In this document: one piece after another, positions 22,301 to 32,100 of the stretch
Position numbering within the stretch: position 1 is the first letter of the stretch
How the letters are laid out: every line of letters starts with the position of its first letter
Assembly: GCA_903813345.2 (NCBI GenBank)
Contig: CAIIXF020000012.1
Coordinates: 3,143,318-3,207,317, forward strand
Source of the DNA: Owenia fusiformis
Lineage: Eukaryota; Annelida; Polychaeta; Sabellida; Oweniidae
DNA: 64,000 nt
Direction: 5' to 3'
Notes under the pieces: generated by a model
Databases searched by the model: none
Seen by the model: only the letters and a program-made list of their open reading frames with translations
Told to the model about the DNA's origin: nothing
Translations under genes and position numbers: made by a program

Positions 22301-25300
22301 AAGTATATCTTTGCTCTTTTGTATTGAGGTGTGTACAGTGTATGACTAAAAGTAGCTGTATAACCAAGAGAATTGTTGTATAGAAGTTAATATACATGTA
22401 CTGTGGATAAAGCTATTACAATAATTTTTTCTGGCATCTTCATAAAATTCCCAAACACAATGGAATAGGCTAGATGCAAGTAGAAATAATCTTGATTTAC
22501 ATCATTAAATATTTTTAAAAATTTAGTCAAAGTGATATTATATTTGAAATCTAAATGCACATGTAAAATTGCATCAAGAATGTCTAATCTAGTTTTCTTT
22601 GAAAATGTGACTTATAAGGGTAAATTCCCCACAGACCCAATGTTATAAAATCAGAAAAATTGACATATTTTCTTTCTTTTTCATTAAAATCCATGTAACA
22701 TATTTTCAGGTTGTAGTGGAATTTGTATAACTGATCCACTTAAACTTAAACTGATGAATAAATAATTTATGTTTAAGAGAACTTTCTACTCTATCTGCCA
22801 TGTTATCTGACCCAATTTAGCCACTTAGTGGTGAAACTGGAAACTACCTCCTGGCATGTGGGATTCTGGGTAATTACCTGTTGTTTTGAGCTTCTAGTGG
22901 GCTTGACAGAGAAATGCACATCTTTCATTGCTTTTTCAATCATAGTGACTGTATATGGTCTGTTTGTCTCTGGGTTGACACACTTGTCGGCAACAATCGT
23001 GGCAATATCTCGAAACATTGCATCTTGTTGAAGATGGCGCTCTTTTCCTGATACTTGTAATTCTCCCTTGGCAAGAATCTAGGGATGGAAAGGAATATGA
23101 TTTTATGTAAAATTGTTTTAAAAGACAACTTAAAAACACTGCTGATTTTGCTGTGCCATGCAATTAAAAATATGGGCATGGGCTATCAGGAGACTCTTGA
23201 ACGCCCATTTTATGGGCTAGGGGACATACATGTAAGTATATAACCATATACAATTTCTTCGGTTGGTGCAGTCAATTGTCAGTCAATAAACATCATTATT
23301 TCTATGTTCTCTGATGCCAAATCAATTTATTCAAAACTATAATCAGATACTGACATTTTTCAATGGGCTTTATAGTGAAAGAAAATACTTCTTAAATAAA
23401 GATGGCGGTGTAATCAATCAGTTTAACCTCTTGAATCCCAGGCTCTAAAATCAGTTTAAACCAGAGAATTTTTCATTTTTGCCACCTTTTGATATTTAAC
23501 TACATACATATACAACTTTAGATGCTCAACTTATGCCTTGGTCACATTTGCTCCGATTTTCACTACGGTGCCCGGCCGATTGAGTATTGGAGCAAATGTG
23601 ACCCAGGCATTAGTAAAATCAGACGGCGGAGATCATTTCTACAAATTCTAAAACAAGTTTTGTTTAAATTGGATGAAAATTGGTCAAATAAGAGCAAATT
23701 TAGTGAAAAATTTTGTGACGGATTTTCTCGTCACCCTGGGTTTCAAGGTCATTTCTGAGGTGACGAGATATCTAGTCACTCCAGGTAGTCAAGAGGTTAA
23801 CATGGCTTCTCTTTTTCTTCAACTGCTGCCATTTTTCAATTGGCCTAAAACTTATGATCTTTTGAGTTACAGTGTATGCATTCATCTTACCTGCAAGCAT
23901 ATTTCAGCTTGGTTGTCTGTTCCAAACACCTTTTTCAGATCTTCGCTCTTTGCCACTTGTCCTTTAGAGACATTGATGAAGACAGAATGTGTCTGTAGGA
24001 CTTCATCAATGTCTTTTTCTCTAAAATCAAATAGAATCTGGTATGACAATCCTCCTAAGCAGGTGTCCAGAATCGGTACCTCCTTCTTCCCCCCTGCTAT
24101 AACCAATTTGGGAGCGCCCAATTTAACTGAATCATGTGATCTAATAGTATGCACAATGACTTATACATGATTTCTGTCGCAGTGTTGCGACAGCCAATCA
24201 GATTGCGAGTTCTTAATCGGGGAAATGCTAACTGCTTATCGCAGGGGGTAAAAAGAAAGAATATATTCTGGATTTTGAAGCCCTGTGATCGGAGGATGGG
24301 TATGACAATGCCCCAAAATATATGACTTCTGAGATATGACAATGGTCGGATTGTCTCACTTTCTGGTAATGTTGTTGTGGAAGATACATTATCTAATACA
24401 TGTACTTGTGGTATGGCATGGACCAATAGCTACACACATCATTAATTTGAGGTTGCTTTTTATCATTTGGTCCTATATTTGGACATTTGGTATGGCATCA
24501 GGCCCCTACTAGTAATGACATTTGGAATGGCTTTAGGGTGTTAAGGTTTTAAATTCTATTCTATTCAAATTCTATCACTGTTAAATTATATATCTGCTTT
24601 ACATGGGCTTATTAGCCTTTTGCAGATTATTGACATAGACATTGCAAACTGCCAATGATATTGTACAAACTGGTTGGTATTCATTGGTATTGGAACACTA
24701 TACTAATTAGGACCTCCTCCAAAGTTTTTATACAGTGAAATCCTGGGGATTGATCCAGGTGGACAGAGGTTATCCCGTGCCAGGACTATACATGTACATT
24801 AGTCCTGGCACGGGACAAGACGGAGGGGTATCAATTTCAAGTATTGTAACGACCCTTGATAGCAAGTTGCTACTACAGTCCAGCTGTAGTGGCTTAAGCC
24901 TCTTTAGCTCAGTCGGTAGAGCATCAGACTTCGGAACCAAGGGTCCTAGGTTCGATTCCCATGCGGGGCATTGAATTTAGCACACTTTCTTTCAATTTCT
25001 TTATCTGGCTTGTTACACTATGCTCGTTAGTTCGTTAGTTAGTCATTCCCCTGGGGCGCCCTCAGGTCATTACATTGGTGGCAGCGGTGGGATCAAAGCA
25101 TTGGTTGTATCCTTTGCGCCCGTGTGTGTGTGGTAGTCACTGCTAGGAAAGCAGGGCTGACCACGAGGGCGTGGTCCTTTCAAAGGGGGAGATAGTGTAA
25201 CGACCCTTGATAGCAAGTTGCTACTACAGTCCAGCTGTAGTGGCTTAAGCCTCTTTAGCTCAGTCGGTAGAGCATCAGACTTCGGAACCAAGGGTCCTAG

Positions 25301-25689
25301 GTTCGATTCCCATGCGGGGCATTGAATTTAGCACACTTTCTTTCAATTTCTTTATCTGGCTTGTTACACTATGCTCGTTAGTTCGTTAGTTAGTCATTCC
25401 CCTGGGGCGCCCTCGGGTCATTACAGTATCATATTCAGGTCTGTTGAAAGCCCATGATTAGATAAAACAAATTTCATTTGCCAAATCAAATATGGTAAAA
25501 AGCACTTATAATTTTTATGAGGTAAAATACAGTAACCCCGTGTTTTGTTAAATGTACTCACACTTTGCTGCGCCATGAGTTGACCTTATTTGGATAACAT
25601 GCAATTTCGAATCTTTTTCCACCTTTTTTAATCCGTACAATTGCTACGTTTGTGAGTCTTTTCTGGTTTGTTGGGGTAAATATCGACAT
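19306..25689 (-). CDS. SBDS: SBDS ribosome maturation protein, six exons, complete
   Basis: Exons 25689-25562, 24020-23891, 23078-22878, 21932-21848, 20362-20277 and 19434-19306 join in frame to 252 codons; human SBDS has 250. The N-terminal FYSH domain starts MSIFTPTNQ and continues through [10 protein letters not shown]. The central domain holds the [16 protein letters not shown] block. The C-terminal domain ends [22 protein letters not shown] works with the GTPase EFL1 to release eIF6 from late cytoplasmic pre-60S subunits. The ATG lies 460 bp from the divergent ABHD11 start. The oddity is exon 4: its donor CAAG|GTACTT is the first copy of an 81-bp minisatellite, and its last residues (VVVQ) are encoded by repeat-like sequence where most homologs have FILP. 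Intron 1 holds a TRIM retroelement. Confidence 0.97.
19971..20195. repeat. 23-bp minisatellite in SBDS intron 5
   Basis: About ten tandem copies with core AAATAGTGTAGGACCTA, alternating ATCCGG and AACCAG joints. They lie between exons 5 and 6 of SBDS. Confidence 0.9.
20812..21858. repeat. 81-bp minisatellite carrying copies of the SBDS exon-4 donor
   Basis: About 12.9 near-identical 81-bp units. Each contains AAAGTACCTTGCACCACAA, which on the gene strand reads TTGTGGTGCAAG followed by GTACTTT. The motif recurs every 81 bp from 20872 to 21844, thirteen times in all, and the last copy is the real exon-4 boundary. Because 81 is a multiple of three the array also makes a spurious 344-codon ORF on the + strand. 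Confidence 0.97.
22025..22117. repeat. inverted repeat (hairpin), 24-bp arms
   Basis: A perfect 24-bp arm starting TCTGTATTGCTACTGAGATT at 22025 is matched by its reverse complement ending at 22117, with a 45-bp spacer. It lies in SBDS intron 3. Further partial copies (CAATACAGAAT) occur to 22225, suggesting a degraded MITE. Confidence 0.8.
24045..24315. repeat. dispersed repeat family, copy 1 (SBDS intron 1)
   Basis: About 260 bp shared in inverted orientation with 36055-36312. Both contain the CCAGAATATATTCTTTCTTT block, a CTGCGATAAGCAGTTA block and a CCAATCAGATTGCGAG block. The ends are roughly inverted (CCAGAAT...CTTCTTCCCCC), as in a MITE. Confidence 0.8.
24845..25074 (+). mobile_element. 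TRIM 5' LTR, 230 bp
   Basis: Begins TGTAACGACC and ends GGTCATTACA. It contains a 73-nt tRNA-like sequence at 24898-24970. It has no run of four Ts, so a Pol III transcript begun here would not meet a standard terminator within the element. Confidence 0.93.
24898..24970 (+). promoter_or_regulatory. tRNA-like sequence with Pol III A and B boxes, 5' LTR
   Basis: Exactly 73 nt, the canonical tRNA length with discriminator base A. It has an acceptor stem with wobble pairs and one mismatch (GCCTCTT with GCGGGGC) and a perfect D-arm, GCTC-AGTCGGTA-GAGC. The A box is TAGCTCAGTCGG and the B box is GGTTCGATTCC, both perfect. The anticodon loop CTTCGGA would give anticodon TCG (Arg). The anticodon stem (TCAGA/ACCAA) and T stem (CTAGG/CCCAT) are mispaired, so it is probably not a working tRNA but could still bind TFIIIC. 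Confidence 0.82.
25075..25195 (+). other. TRIM internal region: PBS, two stem-loops, polypurine tract
   Basis: The primer site TGGTGGCAGCGGTGGGA is at 25076-25092. CTGCT-AGGAA-AGCAG at 25140-25154 and GACCACG-AGGG-CGTGGTC at 25159-25176 can each form a stem-loop. The tract AAAGGGGGAGATAG ends at 25195. There is no ORF. The stem-loops could act in RNA dimerisation or packaging, which is inference. Confidence 0.85.
25196..25425 (+). mobile_element. TRIM 3' LTR, 230 bp
   Basis: Same length as the 5' LTR and identical apart from one base near its end. It is followed by the GTAT target duplication. Confidence 0.93.
25249..25321 (+). promoter_or_regulatory. tRNA-like sequence with Pol III A and B boxes, 3' LTR
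   Basis: Identical to 24898-24970, 351 bp downstream. The first TTTT run lies beyond the element near 25514, so transcription starting here would run into the flank. Confidence 0.82.
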
Positions 25690-26149
25690 GGTTGTAAACT
25701 AAGGTTATACTGTGTAGAAGAGTTACGCTCACATAATCCACAAATATGGTGAAAATGTTCGAAATTGAAAAATTTCAGTAACTTTTGCAATGCCGGATGT
25801 TAGAATTTACCTCCTGATTGGAGATCTTGGAATATAAACAAACGCACGTGGGGTAGTCTACTTTCACTTTCGATTATTGTCAAGGTTGCTCCATCCAGGG
25901 ACGGTCCAAGATTCGGCCCAAGACCTTATTAATTAATGTATGTTTTGACTGAATAATATTATCATTATATATTCAGGACTCGGAGTACATTGGGAAAGTT
26001 GGCGGCTCTAATTAATAATTTCGTTTGCCGTCGACAGTCATCATGACCCGAGTTGTTTATTTGGATTCACCCGACATTCAGTTTCAACTTTCAAGCAGTT
26101 TCTTTCGCAACAACACTTTACCTGTTACTGCAATAGGTTGTGGATTAAA
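25690..26149. promoter_or_regulatory. shared divergent promoter region, SBDS / ABHD11
   Basis: Only 460 bp separate the two start codons, which point away from each other. The interval contains an inverted CCAAT box (TGATTGG, ~25814) and an E-box CACGTG (~25847). No transposon is visible. Shared use as a bidirectional promoter is inference from spacing. Confidence 0.6.
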
Positions 26150-29100
26150 ATGTATAAAAGATGCTTTGGGAAGAACATCAATAATAAAGTAATATTCATC
26201 ACGTCAGAATTTTGCAGGAACTTTTGTCAGAAAGCTGAAAATCGGTAAGTTTTGTAAAGATTCAAATTTATTTTTCTTTGACTTTTTGATTTTTTGAATG
26301 AATGTGATGATGAATAACATGAACATTGTATTTCATCATTTACATGTTCATGATTCATGAACATTGCATTTCATCATTGACTTGTTCATGTCACAGGTCT
26401 TTCAGTTGGGAATAAGAGTGCAGGAGGTGTTGTTGACTTGTTGTTGTTGTGTTGCATAAACCGCTGTTTCCTCGGCAGTTTGTCTCTTGCGCTGTAAACT
26501 CACTTTGTGCTCTCTCATGTGCTAAAATTCTCACTTGTTGCATTGAGGGTAAGTTCTGTTTTTGACTGGGTTTTTGAACACGTCCCGAGTTCCGATTTTG
26601 AACATCTATATCTGGGTTTCAGCACCTTCATTCAACTTACCCAATCCAGCTTATTTGTAAATTTGAATTCTCTTTGGGCCGTAAAATATATGCTCAAATT
26701 AAATTTAGACTGGTAATGGCAAAATACATGTACGGTTGCCATTGGTTACTATATTTGCACATTGCCATCTTTAGATTGATGGCTATGGAAAACTTGTAAG
26801 ATATCTTTGAAACATTTACCCTACTTCAATTGATACATAACATCCTAACGTATCGTTTTTCTAACCATATCGGGCTATCCGGAGTGGAAGCGGAAATGAA
26901 ATGACAAAAAATGTTGAAGAGTTGATAATTTTCAAGATGGCTTTTCAGGAAGTTGGGTAATGCGCATGCGCCTCCATGCCATGAGATTTCCGCTTCCGGT
27001 TACACGCATGCGCATTGGCAAGACATCCTGGTTAGACGACATCGAAAATAAAAAGTTCCAAATATATTTTTCGTCAATTACAGTGTCTCCCGATTCCGGA
27101 TCGCGTGATGTGGTCAGGAAAACGATACTTGAGAATGTTATGCGTTGATTGAAGTAGGGTAAATATTTCAAAGATCTCTTACATTTTTACAAAATATGTT
27201 TATAAAGGACTGATATCAAGTTTTCCATAGCCATCAATCTAAAGATGGCTATGTGCAAATATAGTAAGCCATTGGCTGGCAGTTAAATTTAGTCGTTCCA
27301 CTTCAGAGATGTTCGACATTAAATAAGGCCGGATTAGGTTAATTTGTTGAACTACTGTGTAGTATGCACCATGTTACTACCTGTGCAATTAATGGCAAAA
27401 GGAATAATATCCTTTATTGGCATCTATGGCAAATAGAAATTCAAACTCAAACTAAATGATAGTTTCAGGGAAGCAAAAAATGTATTCACACTCACAGCTT
27501 ATTTTGATTGTGCCCCACCCATGGGCAATGAACATTAGGGGCAGACCTCCTGCAATCCGATTCCCCTCTGAATACTGCAAGGTATAACTTAATGACTGAA
27601 TAGTGAAAAAATGTTTATGGAAATCAAACCTATCGTGAATTGATGTGTTTTGTTTTTATCACTTTTTTGGAATGACAACTGACAACCCATTTATGTCACC
27701 TATTGTTTCATGTGTATGTGTCTGCATCTTTCAACCACTTTAGATGTTACAACATGTATGTGCAGAGGCACAAGCCTGCCTGAAATTGGATGTAAGGCTG
27801 TCTAAAAGAGTTATAAATATTAAGTTGAAATTTCTGTTGTTTTTCAGTGGTGTAAAACTTGCATATGCTTCATACCAGTCAACCAAACAGATCCTTCCCA
27901 AGAAAGAGAGTCCTCTTGTTATAATCCATGGGCTGTTTGGCAGTAAGAGAAACTGGCAGAGTCTTGGAAAGGCTTTTGCTAAGACTGGACGAAAAGTAAG
28001 AATTTTTAAATCTGTTTGATCATGCCTCTGGATCTTTAAAACGACACTCAGTAGTCAGTAATATAAATGCCAACTGGACGGAGGAGTCTGATATTTGATA
28101 AAACATAAACAATTACAGAAATTCTTAAACAACACAGCATCGCAATAAGAATTAAATGGGGATAATTTGTCATACATTTGCCGATTCTCAAGACTGTTTA
28201 TTTGAATTTCAATCACAGACAGATACTTAATCAGTCAATAGTCTAACACGTTTTCATGTCACCACCATAAGTGGTGACATTTGTTGTAGTCTCTGCCTTT
28301 TTTTGTGCTGGTAGTTAGTGGTTGATGTTCAGCGGTTGATCTTCAAAGTTTGGGTTTGGTGTTCTGTAACAAATGGCAGGTTAAATGCCTTGTTTCATTT
28401 CTGTTGATCAGTGTTCTGCTGATTAACCACATCAAGATCGTTTTGTAGCCAAGGATAAAGACTTTCAGATAAATGTTTTGAAAGGGTTGATTTATATGTA
28501 CTATGCACTTTTGAAAATAGCTCAGCATACTTAGAGGAGCAAGGCCGCCAAAATTAAGGCTAACTATATGACTGTGACCTTGAATACAAAGAAAGCACTC
28601 TTAACCCTAACATAAAAAACTGCATTGTCTCTTGAATAGGATTCACAATTCATGATTTTGTTCTACAAAACAGACAAAGACATGAATGCAGGGGTTTCAC
28701 TAGAATTTCTCACAAGAGGCTAAATAAATGGAAGTCATAGATTTAACATGGAAATGTTGAAAAGTCCCTTAAAACAACAGGCTATTTTGTGAAAACATCC
28801 GGTGAAAACCGTCTGTTGCCTGCTGCTAATGAAACCCCTACATGAATGTGTTTTTTAATAGTTCTAGCTACCGGTATATCTGATTCACGTTTAAGTCTAG
28901 ACTGAATGAAATGTCAGATTGACATTAATTTTTTTTTTACAATTGATGGGATGATCAACTCTGATTGGTCCATAGGGCACACCTCCCAGAGCACACCTTT
29001 AACATAGTCATTCAAAACATAGCCATGGTTTAACTCCCAATACCAATATAGTCATATTTGCTATATACCAGACAGGTTCACTTCCCTCCATAAGTTTGGT

Positions 29101-32100
29101 ACTGAAAGTCTCGTTTTGGATCATTTTGGATTTAAGCTGTTTATGTATAGCAAAAAATCAAATTTGTCATTATTTTCTGAACTATTGTCTAAGGAAGAAA
29201 ATGAATGTATGCATTGTCAGGCTTCTGGTCTCTAATGAAAATTTCTGGTTTCCAAACTTTTGGAGGGGGTGGACTTGTAATGCCTACCAGGGTTGATTAA
29301 TGTTCCCTGTCTTGGAAAAGTTTCATGGTATCATTGATCTACCTCAGTGATTAATTAAGAAATATAGACCGAAAAGCAGGGGTTATATCGTCGAATACAC
29401 CCCGCAGGGCTAGGCACAAATGTTTTCTGTACCCCGAACGACCGAAGGGAGTGAGGGGTTCGAAAGCTTTTGTGCCTAGCCCCAAGGGGTGTATTCGACG
29501 ATATTACCCCTGCTCTGAGGTCTATATTACGATTCGAACATGAAAACTCACCAAATTGTTTCGAATATTCAACATGGTCCCCCATTACTACGACCCATCG
29601 TTATGACGTCACACATTACATGTATTAACTGGGTTATTGATCTCGAATATAACCCAGCTGAAGCATTGACTTTGTCTACAGTTTATAGAAGTCGTGAATA
29701 CAGTCATGTTCGAATAATAGATAACCTACTGAATTCTCATTTTCATTCACCTAAGAAATGAGACAAATCGAATAAATTCTGTATATTGTTAAACTTTTAA
29801 ACCAACATTTTATCCCAGTAAGGGGAACTTTCCAAGTCTGTGTGTTTAATACACATTGACCTCATAGAAGCAAATAACATAGGGACGTGAAAATTGGCCA
29901 GGTAGTTATTTATTTCACCTTGGCAAAAATGTAAGTTCCAAGGTCTGTAAGATCTATTGGTTGTGTCCTTTTTTCTGTGGGGGAAATTAGGATGGTCATT
30001 TGTTTATTTTTACAGTAAAACCTGTCTTATCACCAGGGACTAGCCACAAGTGAGTTGCTTCTGCAGGTGTTCACTTGACTTTACTTGATTTTTCCTCAGC
30101 ATTACATTGGGCCTTTAAATATGTGGGTCAATGGGAGATAACTAATTGGGACCTAGAAAGTGTTCACATTGAGAAGTGTTTGAATTATAGAAGTGTTAGG
30201 ATATACAGGTTTCACTGTACTTGGTTTTCCTCTTCAGCATTACATTGGGCCTTTAAATATGTGGGTCAATGGGAGCTAACTAATTGGGACCTAGAAAGTG
30301 TTCACATTGAGAAGTGTTCGAATTATAGAGGTGTAAGGATATACAGGTTTCACTGTACTTGGTTTTTCCTCTTCAGCATTACATTGGGCCTTTAAATATG
30401 TGGGTCAATGGGAGATAACTAATTGGGACCTAGAAAGTGTTCACATTGAGAAGTGTTCGAATTATAGAGGTGTAAGGATATACAGGTTTCACTGTACTTG
30501 GTTTTTCCTCTTCAGCATAACATTGGGCCTTTAAACATGTAGGTCAATGGGAGATAACTAATTGGGACCTAGAAAAGTGTTCACATTGAGAAGTGTTCGA
30601 ATTATAAAGGTGTTAGAACATACAGGTTTCACTATACGTGTACTTTATATTTTCTCTTCAGGTTGTAGCAGTAGACTGCAGGAATCATGGAGAAAGTCCA
30701 CATACAGACAAGATGGACTACTACATGATGTGCGAAGACATTCAACTATTACTGGAGGAATTGCAAATCTCAAAAGCAAATATCATTGGCCACAGTATGG
30801 GTGGAAAGGTTGCCATGACATTAGCATTAACAAAGGTAGATATAATGATTGACTTACTGAACTACTTGCACATATTGTTACGGATCACAATTATTTGTGT
30901 GTATTTATCATATTTTCATGTTCAGATTATATGAAGTACTATATGTCCAGTTTCTAAAAAAGAACAGCTTAGATATATGCAGGATTAATGTCTCAGTCAC
31001 ATTTGATCTACGACAACTGTACGGTGGCTGTAAGCTTCCCAAAATGGAAGAAATATGCAACATGAAATATAGGGATAAGCAGTATGACGTAGATGTTCTA
31101 TATATCGATTTTGTGAAGCTACGGCTGCTATAGTGCAAATTTGACTGAGGCTAAAACATTTATGATTTTAATTGTACTTCTGTATTTTGTATTCAGCCAG
31201 GTCTGGTAGACAAGCTAATCATTGAGGATATCTCCCCGCGTGTAAGCCCCGTCCTAGAGGTCTACCCTGCATATATGAGTGCAATGCAAGAGATTACCTT
31301 CGACAATACAGTGCCACTTTCTCAGATTCGCAAGTTTGTTGTAGAGCATTTAGAAAGTGTGGTGCCGGTAAGTCGTTCATTTAAAGATTGTAAAAAACAC
31401 TCATTTGAAACATAGCTGCATTTTTAAAATAAGAAACTCTGGTTCAAGGTTTACTGTATAATGAACAATTTTGGGTTTAATTTTGGAAAAGTTACGCATT
31501 TTTGTATAAAAAATTTAGAAATTAAGGAAAATGGTTTAGATTTTTTCACTTTGACTCTTCAAAAGTTTACACTTTACATAGACTTTGTATTGGAATTTTA
31601 ATGAAACGTTATGGACACCCAGTACTTATGATTTCCAGGATGCCATGACAAGAGAATTCATTGCAACGAATATTAAAGAAACTCAAGATGAGATTCATTG
31701 GGGAATCAACCTAGACACCATTGATAGGTGCTTTGAGAAGATTGCAGACTTTCCCAAGTTCACAAATTGTTTCCAAGGAGATACTCTGTTTATAGCAGGG
31801 AGGAATTCGCAACATATACGGTGAGGCATTAGTGGCTTTATATTGCACTTTTTTCAAGTGCTTTATTGTCATTCGTCTTGTGCTGATGGCCATGTGTGGG
31901 TCTGTCAATCTTGTCATCAAAATACCAGGAAAACCACTGACCTGTTCAACGTGTAAAAGAGGAGGGATGGTATCGCAACAGATTTCAGACAGTCATATAT
32001 TGGATTTCCCTGTTTGCATCTTCCCATTCTCAAAGTCGAAATTATTTTATCATCTCTATAAGTGCTTTTCTGTAAGTAATGCATTGGCCTAGTATATGCA

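Larger units (their letters stand above)
24845..25425 (+). mobile_element. TRIM-like LTR element with tRNA-like sequence in its LTRs
   Basis: A 581-bp element in SBDS intron 1, opposite to the gene. It has 230-bp LTRs (TGTAAC...TTACA), a tRNA-Leu-type primer site, a 121-bp internal region without an ORF, and a polypurine tract AAAGGGGGAGATAG. It is flanked by a 4-bp target duplication GTAT (24841-24844 and 25426-25429). The two LTRs differ at one base that I can see (CTCAGG versus CTCGGG), so it is young. There is no coding capacity, so it must move in trans. Its ends and primer site match the gypsy element at the left of the window. Confidence 0.93.

Noticed and set aside
24898-24970. Functional tRNA-Arg(UCG) gene
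   Set aside because: Anticodon and T stems do not pair and there is no Pol III terminator. It is kept as a tRNA-like promoter only.
24735-25291. Short ORFs across the TRIM
   Set aside because: They cross LTR and tRNA-like sequence and differ between strands. The element is non-coding.
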